In this document: positions 47,296-55,478 of the stretch, piece by piece
How the letters are laid out: each line of letters begins with the position of its first letter
Position numbering within the stretch: position 1 is the stretch's first letter
Assembly: GCF_001676705.1 (NCBI RefSeq)
Contig: NZ_CP016170.1
Span: 1 to 64,000 of the forward strand
DNA length: 64,000 nt
Reading direction: 5' to 3'
From: Bordetella bronchialis
GTDB lineage: Bacteria; Pseudomonadota; Gammaproteobacteria; Burkholderiales; Burkholderiaceae_B
Notes under the pieces: generated by a model
What the model was told of the DNA's origin: nothing
Databases searched by the model: none
What the model saw: the letters and a program-made list of their open reading frames with translations, nothing else
Made by a program: the position numbers and the translations under genes

Positions 47296-48668
47296 GGGTG
47301 TGTCAGTATTTTTGTGCTTGAGGCATTAAAGGCCGGTCTATAAGAGCCCCAGCCCAGTGATGATATTTCAGCGATATGGATTGGTGAAGCGCTCTGCGTA
47401 GATGATCGCAAACTGGTTCATGGCTGCCTTCCACTCGTGAGTGGAACTGCCCCAGGTGCCGGTGATATTACGTAGCACCAGCCACAGCAGCTTGGTGGCC
47501 GCCTCGTCGGAGGGGAAGTGCCCGCGCGTTTTGACCGCCCGGCGCAGCTGGGCGTTGATGCTCTCGATGGCGTTGGTGGTATAGATGATCTTGCGGATCG
47601 CCGGCGGGAAGGTAAAAAACGGGATCACGCGGTCCCAGGCGCTGCGCCAAGCCTGCGCGATCGGCGCGTAGCGCTGTCCCCACAGGCCCTGTTCGAAGCG
47701 TGCCAGCTCGGCTTGCGCGGCCTCCACCGTTGGCGCACTGTAGATGGGCCTGAGCGCAGCAGCCACGGCACGGCGCTCCTTCCAGCTGGCATAGTCCAGG
47801 CTTGAGCGCATCAAATGCACGATGCAGGTCTGCAACGTCGTGGCAGGGAATACGGCGTTTAAGGCCTGCTCCATGCCCTTCAGGCCGTCGGTGACTGCAA
47901 TCAGGATGTCCTGCGTGCCACGAGTCTTGAGCTCGTTGAAGACCTTCATCCAGAATTTGGCGCCTTCGGTCTGCTCGATCCATAAGCCCAACACGTCGCG
48001 TGTGCCGTCGGCCAGGATGGCCAGGGCCAGATACACGGCCTTGTTTCTGACCACGCCGTCCTCGCGGATCTTCACCCGCAGCGCATCGAAGAACACCACC
48101 GGGTACATCGTCTCCAGCGGGCGGGTTTGCCAGGCTGTAACCTCCTCGACCACCGCATCGGTCACCGAGCTGATGAACTCTGGCGATACCTCAGTGCCGT
48201 ACTGCTCCAGAAGAAACGCCTGTATCTCGCGCACTGTCATGCCGCGCGCGTACATCGCGATGATCTTGTCATCGAACCCCGTGAAGCGCCGCTCATGCTT
48301 GGGAATCAGGATCGGGGCGAAGCTGCCGTCGCGATCGCGCGGCACATCTACCGAGATGGCCCCGTCGTCGGTCAGCACGGTCTTCGAGCTCGTGCCATTG
48401 CGTCGGTTCGTTGCCGTTTCAGACCGTTGGCCCGGTGCGTAACCCAGGTGATGACCCAGCTCCGCGCCCAGTGCCCGCTCGATCAACGCCTTCTTGAACG
48501 CCATCGACAGGTCCTGCACCGCCTCGGCCGTCATCGGCCCTTTGACCAATTGCTCGACCAACTCGGCAGGAATCGCCGGCAGCTCTTTAGGGGGATTCTT
48601 CTTTCGGGTTGCCATACATGCTCCGTTTTCGACATGTTAGGCCTCAAGCACAAAATTCCTGACACTCC
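47296..48668 (-). mobile_element. Complete IS256-family insertion sequence (1,373 bp)
   Basis: Terminal inverted repeats are GGGTGTCAGTATTTTTGTGC (left) and, inverted, GGAGTGTCAGGAATTTTGTGC (right), both continuing TTGAGGC. The 9-bp direct repeat CTCAAGGTC flanks the element at 47287-47295 and 48669-48677, the 8-9-bp duplication expected for IS256. One transposase gene fills it. It inserted into an older IS256-family transposase gene in the opposite orientation. Confidence 0.93.
47368..48615 (-). CDS. IS256-family transposase
   Basis: This intact 415-aa DDE-type transposase of the IS256/Mutator family carries the expected acidic residues: Asp in VVFFDALRVKI, Asp in IAVTDGLKGMEQAL, and Glu in TTNAIESINAQLRR. 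The C-x2-H-like segment TCIVHLMRSSL is also present. It is full length and free of stop codons, so the element may still be active. It shares strong similarity with the remnant it interrupts. Confidence 0.96.
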   Translation of the reverse strand: MATRKKNPPKELPAIPAELVEQLVKGPMTAEAVQDLSMAFKKALIERALGAELGHHLGYAPGQRSETATNRRNGTSSKTVLTDDGAISVDVPRDRDGSFAPILIPKHERRFTGFDDKIIAMYARGMTVREIQAFLLEQYGTEVSPEFISSVTDAVVEEVTAWQTRPLETMYPVVFFDALRVKIREDGVVRNKAVYLALAILADGTRDVLGLWIEQTEGAKFWMKVFNELKTRGTQDILIAVTDGLKGMEQALNAVFPATTLQTCIVHLMRSSLDYASWKERRAVAAALRPIYSAPTVEAAQAELARFEQGLWGQRYAPIAQAWRSAWDRVIPFFTFPPAIRKIIYTTNAIESINAQLRRAVKTRGHFPSDEAATKLLWLVLRNITGTWGSSTHEWKAAMNQFAIIYAERFTNPYR

Positions 48669-48766
48669 CTCAAGGTCTTCAACGAACTCAAGACCCGGGG
48701 GCGCCAGGACATCCTGATCGCCGTGGTTGACGGCCTGAACGGCCCCACTTCGCTGATCCCCGCAAT

Positions 48767-49400
48767 CGCGCGAGCGCCGCATCGCACCTATGCCATCACC
48801 CGTGGCAAGGCACGGTGCTACGGTGTGGCGGGCCGGTTGGCGGCCCGCCACACCGCCTTGTCTCCCCCAACCCTGCGCGGGCGAAGATTTCACTTCGATT
48901 CATCGACCTCCGCATTACTAGTAATCGTCGCATTACCAGCAGCCGTCGCATTACCAACGCCCGTCGTATCACCCGCAACCGTCGCATCACCGGCCACCGT
49001 CGCATCAGCAACGCTCGCATTACCAGCAACCACCGCATGCCCCCACCGCGTAGGCGTTTTTGGGCCGCGCAGGGCGGCCCAAAAACGACGGGCAACAGCA
49101 GATCTTTCTTAACCCGAAAACCCGCCCACGAAGGGCCAAGAACAAAGACGGTCGCAGCATCCGCGACTTAGGCACTCTGTGAGTCCGGCGGGGGAGATGC
49201 CTGGCGGGGCCGGCCCGTCGGAGGCCGCGCGAGGGCTTCCGTAGGGAGGTCGGCCGGGCAAAAAAGCCGCTAGAAAACCACCGCTCCTTCGGCCGCCGGA
49301 CGAGGAAGACGACGCGGTAGCCCAGCGCGAAGGCGCTGGGCCGGCCGACCGGGCCGGACACGCCAGGCATCTCCCCCGCCGGACGGCATAAGCAAGCCGA
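48767..49400 (-). repeat. Palindromic element locus 2, right arm
   Basis: This is the inverted counterpart of the arm at 45850: inner border CGCGCGAGCGCC right after the transposase remnant; 35-bp palindrome 48821-48855; an 18-bp-type array (about 48905-49040); hairpin with 14-bp stem at 49055-49087; outer fold closed by GGAGATGCCTGGCG (49193-49206) with its complement (49361-49374). It is nearly identical to the left arm, including the outer stem variant that differs from locus 1. Confidence 0.85.
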
Positions 49401-49700
49401 CGACGGCATAAGCAAGCCGACGACGGCATAAGCAAGCCGACGACGGCATAAGCAAGCCGACGACGGCATAAGCAAGCCGACGACGGCATAAGCAAGCCGA
49501 CGACGGCATAAGCAAGCCGACGACGGCATAAGCAAGCCGACGACGGCATAAGCAAGCCGACGACGGCATAAGCAAGCCGACGACGGCATAAGCAAGCCGA
49601 CGACGGCATAAGCAAGCCGACGACGGCATAAGCAAGCCGACGACGGCATAAGCAAGCCGCCGGACGACATAAGCAAGCCGACGACGCCATAAACAAATCC
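49383..49700 (+). repeat. 20-bp tandem array (14 near-perfect units)
   Basis: About 14 near-identical 20-bp units containing GACGGCATAAGCAAGCC, then two or three degenerate units, extend the boundary motif of the right arm. No spacers separate the units, so it is not a CRISPR array. 49700-49794 holds only vague repeats (CATCCACGCA...AAGATCACCC) and no gene. Copy number is likely variable between strains. Confidence 0.95.
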
Positions 49701-49794
49701 GCATCAGACGCCATCCACGCACGGCACGCACAAGATCACCCGAACCGCACCATCCACGCACTACATCGGCAAGATCACCCAAGCCGCCACGGCC

Positions 49795-50817
49795 CTAATG
49801 CCCCGCAAACACTAACCGCAACGTTTCCAGCTCCTGCGTTTGCGATAGTGCCAGCGCCAACAAGATCCGCGCCTTCTGCGGACTCAGTGAGTTGCCCGCG
49901 ATCCAGCCGTTCTCGCGCAATGCTCGCCGGTTTGCCACCCGGCCGCTGCCTGCCCGGGTGCATTGGACCAGGGCCACTCCCGCGCGGCGCGCGTTCTCGT
50001 AGGCCTCGCGTTCCGCCTTGGCCGGCATGCCTGGCGCCAGGCCCGCCGATACGATCCCTCGCGCGCCGGCAGCCACGCAGGCGTCCACCAGCATGCCGTC
50101 CGCGCCGACATGGGAATAGATGATGTCCACCCGCGGCAGCACCGCATCGTCCGGCAGGGTCGTGAAATCGGGAGCCGTGGCCTCCGCGGGCATGCGCGGC
50201 TCGTTGCGGCGGTAGTAGAAGACACCGTCCGGATCGACCACGCCCAGCGGACCGAAATCCGCGGAACGGAAAGTTTGCACGCGCAGCGTGTGTGTCTTCA
50301 CCACATCGCGCGCCGAGGAAATCTCGTCGTTCAGCACGACCAGCACCCCGCGCCCGCGCGACTGCGGGGCTGCCGCCGTGCGCAGGGCCGCGATCACATT
50401 CATCGGGGCGTCGGAGCCCACCGCGCTCAGTGGCCGCTGCGCCCCGACCAGCACCACCGGCTGCGCCAGCGACAAGGTCAGGTCCAGGAAAAACGCCGTT
50501 TCCTCCAGCGTTGCCGTCCCGTGCAGAATCACGAAACCGGCCAGGTCGGGCTCCTCGGCCGCCATCCGCCGTATCGTGGCGCGCAGCGCGAACCAGTCCG
50601 CCATCGTGATCGCGGAACTGCTCACTTCGCGGAACGGCACCAGTACCGCGCGCGCCACGTTCGCGGCCTCGGGGATGGCTTCCAGGACCTCGGCCACGCT
50701 CAGCTTGGTGCCGAACTCGGGGTAATCCATGGTGTCCAGGGGACCCGTCCCGCGCGACGTGATCGTTCCGCCGCAGCCGATGATGGCCACGCGCGGCAGG
50801 GAAGTATTGCCAGCCAT
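49795..50817 (-). CDS. Asparaginase/glutaminase-family protein
   Basis: This 340-aa type II asparaginase-like protein shows GCGGTITSRG (nucleophile Thr), VGAQRPLSAVGSDAPMN, and RDVVKTHTLRV (catalytic Lys). The second motif reads HGTATLEET; the usual HGTDTxEET Asp of the Thr-Asp-Lys triad is replaced by Ala. It may define a subfamily with another amide substrate. No signal peptide. It is transcribed away from LysR/amidase and bounded by the palindromic element. Confidence 0.88.
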   Translation of the reverse strand: MAGNTSLPRVAIIGCGGTITSRGTGPLDTMDYPEFGTKLSVAEVLEAIPEAANVARAVLVPFREVSSSAITMADWFALRATIRRMAAEEPDLAGFVILHGTATLEETAFFLDLTLSLAQPVVLVGAQRPLSAVGSDAPMNVIAALRTAAAPQSRGRGVLVVLNDEISSARDVVKTHTLRVQTFRSADFGPLGVVDPDGVFYYRRNEPRMPAEATAPDFTTLPDDAVLPRVDIIYSHVGADGMLVDACVAAGARGIVSAGLAPGMPAKAEREAYENARRAGVALVQCTRAGSGRVANRRALRENGWIAGNSLSPQKARILLALALSQTQELETLRLVFAGH

Positions 50818-50940
50818 GAAAACGCTCCTGTGGTTCGCCGGACCATGATGCCAGCCTCTTGGCGGTAGCCGCCGGCCGCCGGCGCCGAGCCGGTGCGGCG
50901 GGAACGGTCTACCTTGCCGCGATCCGCGACGGGCGACACA

Positions 50941-51828
50941 CTAGCCCTGTTGCAGGATTCGCGCAAATGCGAGCGCGGTGGGATTCAGATTGTCGGGACG
51001 GCGGGCGCAGTACAGGTCCACGTCGAAGGCGTTGGGCAGGCCGGACAGCGGGCGGTACACCACCGAGTTGCGCAGTCCCGCGGCGGATTCCGGCACCAGT
51101 GCCATGCCCATGCCGCCTTCCACCAGCGCCAGCAGCGTCGGCAGCACGCTCTCGTAGACGATGCGCGGACGCACATTGTGGTCGCGGAACAGCCGCGTCT
51201 GCACCGCATTGAAGTACGAGGATGCCCCGCGCTGGAAGCCCACCATGGCCTGGCCGTCCAGCTTGGACATCGGCACGCGTTCCAGTTCGCGGTAGGGATG
51301 GCCGGCCGGCATGGCCAGCACCATTTTCTCGCGGTGCACGCGCTCGAAAACCAGGTCGTGCTCGACGGCGCGCGGCAGTCTGCGAAAGATCGCGATGTCG
51401 ATGGTGCCGGACATCAGCTTGTCGGTGATGACGCCGGTCAGCTCCTCGAACAGCACCAGCTCGACCTCGGGGTATTTGGCGCGGTAGCGCGCGATCGCGC
51501 CCGGCAGCACCCGGTAGGCGGCCGTACTGACGAAGCCCACCGCCAGGCGGCCGGCGTCGCCGCTGCCCGCGCGGCGAACCGCGCGCAGGGTGGAGTCATT
51601 GTCGTCGACCAGGCGGCGTGCGCGGTGCAGCAGCACCTCGCCCGCCTGCGTCAGCCGCACCGAGCGGGTGGAGCGCACGAACAGCTCGGTGCCGACCTCG
51701 GCCTCGAACTGCCGTATCAGCTGGCTGAGCGGGGGCTGGCTGATATTCAGGCGGGTCGCGGCGCGGCCGAAGTGCAGTTCCTCGGCGACCACCACGAAGG
51801 CCCGCAGCGCGCGCGAGATCAGGGGCAT
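50941..51828 (-). CDS. LysR-family transcriptional regulator
   Basis: This 295-aa LysR regulator has an HTH at LHFGRAATRLNISQPPLSQLIRQFE. It is divergent from the amidase gene across 188 bp that contain an AT-rich inverted repeat. It likely controls the amidase-Liv-deacetylase operon and possibly the asparaginase-like gene behind it (123 bp). Confidence 0.92.
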   Translation of the reverse strand: MPLISRALRAFVVVAEELHFGRAATRLNISQPPLSQLIRQFEAEVGTELFVRSTRSVRLTQAGEVLLHRARRLVDDNDSTLRAVRRAGSGDAGRLAVGFVSTAAYRVLPGAIARYRAKYPEVELVLFEELTGVITDKLMSGTIDIAIFRRLPRAVEHDLVFERVHREKMVLAMPAGHPYRELERVPMSKLDGQAMVGFQRGASSYFNAVQTRLFRDHNVRPRIVYESVLPTLLALVEGGMGMALVPESAAGLRNSVVYRPLSGLPNAFDVDLYCARRPDNLNPTALAFARILQQG

Positions 51829-51875
51829 CGTTTTCCCGGATGATTAAGTTGGATTCCATCTCAATGATGGTCTTA

Positions 51876-51897
51876 GATTGTATTAGACATATCAATC
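51876..51897. promoter_or_regulatory. Inverted-repeat operator candidate, LysR/amidase
   Basis: GATTG (51876-51880) and CAATC (51893-51897) flank an AT-rich 12-bp centre (TATTAGACATAT), the only low-GC patch in the gap. It suits a LysR binding site overlapping divergent promoters. Confidence 0.45.
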
Positions 51898-52016
51898 CCC
51901 GGTCCATAAAGTAGGCAGGCTCAAGGGCCGGCCACCGGCCGGGGCCGCGATCCGGGCGCCGCGGATCGCCGGGTCCCGGCCGCGGCCCGCCATCCGAACA
52001 TCCACGGAACGTAGAA

Positions 52017-53309
52017 GTGAAACCTCTGAACCAGCTGACCGCGTGGGAGGCGTACGCGGCCATCGAGCGCGGCGAGACCACGCCCACCGCCGTCGTCCAG
52101 GCCTGCCTGGACCGCATCGCCGAACGCAATGACGAGATCCGCGCCTTCGTTGCCTGCGATCCGGAACGCGCCCTGGCCGGCGCGCGCCAGGCCGAGGCCA
52201 TGGCGGCGGGCCCCCTGCGCGGCGTGCCCTTCGCCGCCAAGGATATTTTCGATACGGCGGACTATCCGACCGAATATGGATCGCCCATCTACCGCGGCCA
52301 TCGTCCCGCCACCGACGCGGCTTGCGTGGCGATGGCCAGGCACCGCGGCGCGGTGCTCATCGGCAAGGTGGCGACCGGCGAATTCGCCACGCAAACGCCC
52401 AGCAAGGCGGTCAATCCGCTGCGCGTCACGCACACCCCGGGCGGATCGTCCAGCGGATCCGGCGCGGCCGTGGGCGACTACATGGTGCCCGTGGCCTTCG
52501 GCACGCAGACCACGGGCTCGATCGTGCGCCCGGCCATCTACTGCGGCGCGGTCGGCTACAAGCCCAGCTTCGGCCTGATCGCCACCGCCGGCATGAAGGC
52601 GCTGAGTCCCTCGCAGGACACCATCGGCGTCATCACCCGCGATGTCGCCGACGCGGCCTTCTTCACGATGGGCCTGCACGGCGCGCGCGATGTGATGTCG
52701 GGCAGCGTGCTGCGCCCGCGCATCGGCCTGTGCCTGTCGCGCCAGTGGGACTACGCGCATCCCGCCACCATCGCCGCCATCGATCGCGCCGCGGCCCGCC
52801 TGGAACAGGCGGGCGCGCGTGTCGGGCGCTTCTGGCTGCCCGCCGAATTCGAGGCCCTGGAGGCCATGCAGCTGCGCCTGTTCGCCTTCGAGGCGCGCCA
52901 GACCCTGGCCCAGGAAAGGCTGCAGAACGAAGCGCTGCTCAGCCCGCGCCTGCAGGCACGGCTGCGCAGCGGCGCCGAGATCGGATTGGACGAATACACG
53001 GGAATGTTGCAGCATGTGGCCCAAATGCGCGCCCGCGCGCGTTCGCTGTTCGACGAATACGACGTCCTGCTGTATCCCGCGGCGGAAGGCGAAGCGGAAG
53101 CCGGCCACGACTACTCGGGATCGCCGCGCTATGGCGCGATCTGGACGCTGCTGCACATGCCCTGCGTGTCCTTCCCTCTCGAAACCGGACCCGGCGGCCT
53201 GCCGCTGGGCGCGCAACTGATCGGCGCCTACGGCCAGGACAACCGCCTGCTGGCCGCCGCGCGATTCGCGACCTCGGTGTTGGGCACCGTGCCCGCGCCG
53301 ACAGCCTGA
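52017..53309 (+). CDS. Amidase signature family protein
   Basis: This 430-aa amidase uses the Ser-cisSer-Lys triad: the Lys in FAAKDIFDTADYPTEYGSP, the Gly/Ser loop GGSSSGSGAAVG, and the nucleophile Ser in TTGSIVRPA. It hydrolyses an amide to acid and ammonia. The start is GTG 52017, after GTAGAA with weak spacing. It is the first gene of a rightward operon with a branched-chain-amino-acid-type transporter, so it should act on an imported amide. Confidence 0.92.
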   Translation: MKPLNQLTAWEAYAAIERGETTPTAVVQACLDRIAERNDEIRAFVACDPERALAGARQAEAMAAGPLRGVPFAAKDIFDTADYPTEYGSPIYRGHRPATDAACVAMARHRGAVLIGKVATGEFATQTPSKAVNPLRVTHTPGGSSSGSGAAVGDYMVPVAFGTQTTGSIVRPAIYCGAVGYKPSFGLIATAGMKALSPSQDTIGVITRDVADAAFFTMGLHGARDVMSGSVLRPRIGLCLSRQWDYAHPATIAAIDRAAARLEQAGARVGRFWLPAEFEALEAMQLRLFAFEARQTLAQERLQNEALLSPRLQARLRSGAEIGLDEYTGMLQHVAQMRARARSLFDEYDVLLYPAAEGEAEAGHDYSGSPRYGAIWTLLHMPCVSFPLETGPGGLPLGAQLIGAYGQDNRLLAAARFATSVLGTVPAPTA

Positions 53310-53352
53310 TTCATCTTCAACCGAACCGCCTCCAGAACAAGGGGAATGCCTC

Positions 53353-54531
53353 ATGCATGCGAAGAAACTGCTTGGAAGCCTGATACTTACCGCGCTGGGC
53401 GCGGGCGCGGCCCTGTCCGCGCATGCCCAGGAAACATTGAAGATCGGCGGCATCGGACCGCTGTCGGGCGGCGGCACCGCCTGGGGCCTGGCCGTGCAGC
53501 GCGGCGTGCAGATGGCCATCGATGAGGTCAACGCGCAGGGCGGCCTGAAGGTGGGCGACAAGACCTACAAGCCCGAACTGGTGATGTACGACGACAAGTA
53601 CACCGCCACGGGCGGCCGCACCGCCGCCGAGCGCCTGGTCAACTACGACAAGGTCAAGTTCGTCATCGGCCCCATCGGTACGCCCTCGGCCATGGCCGTG
53701 GTGCCCATCACCAACCAGGGCAAGGTCATCGTCCTGTCCAACGGCTACGCGCCGGATATCCTCAAGCAGGGCGGCGCCAACGGCTACAACTTCCGCTCGA
53801 TGAACAGCAACATCGAGTTCGGCCCCGCCATGGTGAAGTGGCTGAAGGAAACGCATCCGAAGGTCAAGAAGGTCGCGCTGATCGTGCCCAACGACGCCAC
53901 CGGCCAGGTCGTGCTGCCCACCCTGGGCCAGACCTACAAGGACAACGGCTACACCGTGTGGTCCGAAAGCTATGAGCGCGGCTCCAAGGAATTCACGCCG
54001 CTGCTGACCCGCATGATGGCGCAGGGCGTCGACATCCTGGACCTGAACCTGAACGCGCCCGGCGAAGCCGGCCTGCTGGTCAAGCAGGCGCGGCAGATCG
54101 GCTACAAGGGCCTGATCTGGCAGGTGGGCGGCCCCGGCATCGACGAGATCAACGACATCGCCGGGCCCTACGCCGAAGGCTTCATGTCCTATGACGTGTT
54201 CGATTTCCGCGAGCCCGGCGCGCAGAAGTTCGTCGACGCCTACAAGAAGCGCTGGAGCGGTGTGATCAACGCGCAGACGCCGGGCTGGTACAACTCCGCG
54301 AAGATCCTGTTCAAGGCCCTGGAGAATGCCGGCACGGTCACCGACACGGACAAGGTCCGCACCGCGCTGGAGAACGTCAGCGGCTATGACGCCGGCATCT
54401 ACGGCCCGGTGGTGTGGGGCGGCCAGAAGGCCTATGGCGTGAACCGCCAGTTGCTGAACAAGTTCTGGATCACCCAGATCAAGGACGGCAAGCCGCAGAC
54501 CGTTACCTCCCTGACGCCCGTCAAGGAATAA
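53353..54531 (+). CDS. Liv-type ABC transporter substrate-binding protein
   Basis: This 392-aa periplasmic binding protein has signal peptide MHAKKLLGSLILTALGAGAALSAHA. The mature start ETLKIGGIGPLSGGGTAWGLAVQRGVQMAIDEVN is typical of the LivJ/AmiC fold for amino acids, amides and urea-like ligands. It is the receptor of the transporter encoded by the next four genes. Confidence 0.94.
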   Translation: MHAKKLLGSLILTALGAGAALSAHAQETLKIGGIGPLSGGGTAWGLAVQRGVQMAIDEVNAQGGLKVGDKTYKPELVMYDDKYTATGGRTAAERLVNYDKVKFVIGPIGTPSAMAVVPITNQGKVIVLSNGYAPDILKQGGANGYNFRSMNSNIEFGPAMVKWLKETHPKVKKVALIVPNDATGQVVLPTLGQTYKDNGYTVWSESYERGSKEFTPLLTRMMAQGVDILDLNLNAPGEAGLLVKQARQIGYKGLIWQVGGPGIDEINDIAGPYAEGFMSYDVFDFREPGAQKFVDAYKKRWSGVINAQTPGWYNSAKILFKALENAGTVTDTDKVRTALENVSGYDAGIYGPVVWGGQKAYGVNRQLLNKFWITQIKDGKPQTVTSLTPVKE

Positions 54532-54601
54532 GCCTTATCCGTCCGGCGCGGCGGCCCGTGCGCGGCCGCCGCGCCGGACGCTCCGCCTTCAAGGGGATTG
54601 C

Positions 54602-55471
54602 ATGTTTTCCGCACCGGTCCTGACCCAGGTGCTGATCAACGGCCTGAGCCTCAGCGCGATCTACGTCCTGATCGCCCTGGGGTTCACGCTGTTGTTCGGC
54701 ATCATGAAAGTGGTCAACTTCGCGCACGGCAGCCTGGCCATGCTGGGCGGCTATGCGCTGCATTATTACTTCGGCGAATTCAAGCTGCCTTATGTGGTGG
54801 CCATCCTGCTGGCCGGGCTGACCGTCGCCGCCGCCAGCATGATCCTGGAATGGCTGGTGTACCGCCGCTTCTACCAGAAGATGTTCCAGAGCATGATCGG
54901 CCTGCTCGGCCTGGACATCGCCATCGTCTACAGCTGCGTGCTGATATTCGACGTCTATGAACGGTCGATTCCCGCGGCGCTGGACACCATGGTCTCCGTG
55001 GGCCCCGTCTTCATCCCCGCCGACAAACTGATGATCATCGGTATCGCCATCGTGGTGCTGCTGGCGTTCTGGGGCTTCATGAGCCTGAGCCGCTACGGCC
55101 TGGCCGTGCGCGCCGCCGCCGAGGACATCGAAATCGCCGAGGCGCAAGGCGTCAACACGCGGCGCATCTACCAGCTGGCGTTCTTCCTGGCTGCCTTCAT
55201 GACCGCCATCGCCGGCGCCATCTATGCGCAGACCTACGCCCTGTCGCCGTTCATGGGCGAACGCCCGCTGATGGTGGCCTTCATCGTGGTCATCCTGGGC
55301 GGGATGGGCAGCATCCCGGGCGCGGCGCTGGGTGGCGTGCTCTTCGGCTTCGGGGAAAGCTTCCTGTCCACCTTCTACGGCTCGGCCACGTCCACCTTCG
55401 TTTCCTTCGGCGTGGTGATCGCGCTGCTGGTGGTGCGCCCCTGGGGCCTGCTTGGAAAACCGGAACGCTGA
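54602..55471 (+). CDS. Liv-type ABC transporter permease (LivH-like)
   Basis: This 289-aa integral membrane permease has about eight hydrophobic helices, ALGFTLLFGIMKVVNFAHGSLAMLGGY and the ABC-contact region RAAAEDIEIAEAQGVNTRRIYQLAFFLAAF. It pairs with the next gene to form the transmembrane channel. It follows the receptor gene by 70 bp. Confidence 0.94.
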   Translation: MFSAPVLTQVLINGLSLSAIYVLIALGFTLLFGIMKVVNFAHGSLAMLGGYALHYYFGEFKLPYVVAILLAGLTVAAASMILEWLVYRRFYQKMFQSMIGLLGLDIAIVYSCVLIFDVYERSIPAALDTMVSVGPVFIPADKLMIIGIAIVVLLAFWGFMSLSRYGLAVRAAAEDIEIAEAQGVNTRRIYQLAFFLAAFMTAIAGAIYAQTYALSPFMGERPLMVAFIVVILGGMGSIPGAALGGVLFGFGESFLSTFYGSATSTFVSFGVVIALLVVRPWGLLGKPER

Positions 55472-55478
55472 GGCCGCC

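Larger units (their letters stand above)
46954..48766 (+). pseudogene. IS256-family transposase remnant, split by a second IS
   Basis: An internal transposase fragment is readable at about 46960-47286 (DDRIIAMYARGMSVREIQAFLAE to EGAKFWLK) and continues, after the inserted IS, at 48678-48766 (VFNELKTRGRQDILIAVVDGL). It lacks roughly the first 140 and last 150 residues of a normal transposase, and the final part drifts from the family. A ~29-bp sequence (GAACGGCCCCAATTCGCTGA...) borders the fragment at 46933 and, slightly changed, at 48737. It is not functional. Confidence 0.85.

Noticed and set aside
49383..49660. CRISPR-like array
   Set aside because: Units of 20 bp are directly adjacent without spacers, and no cas genes are present.
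45850..49700. Composite transposon carrying cargo
   Set aside because: The arms are not IS copies and nothing but transposase material lies between them, so a classical composite transposon is not supported.
49020..49782. Overlapping 170-218-aa frames with a 20-residue repeat
   Set aside because: All three frames are open because a 20-bp unit repeats; 60-bp periodicity is an artefact of the tandem array.
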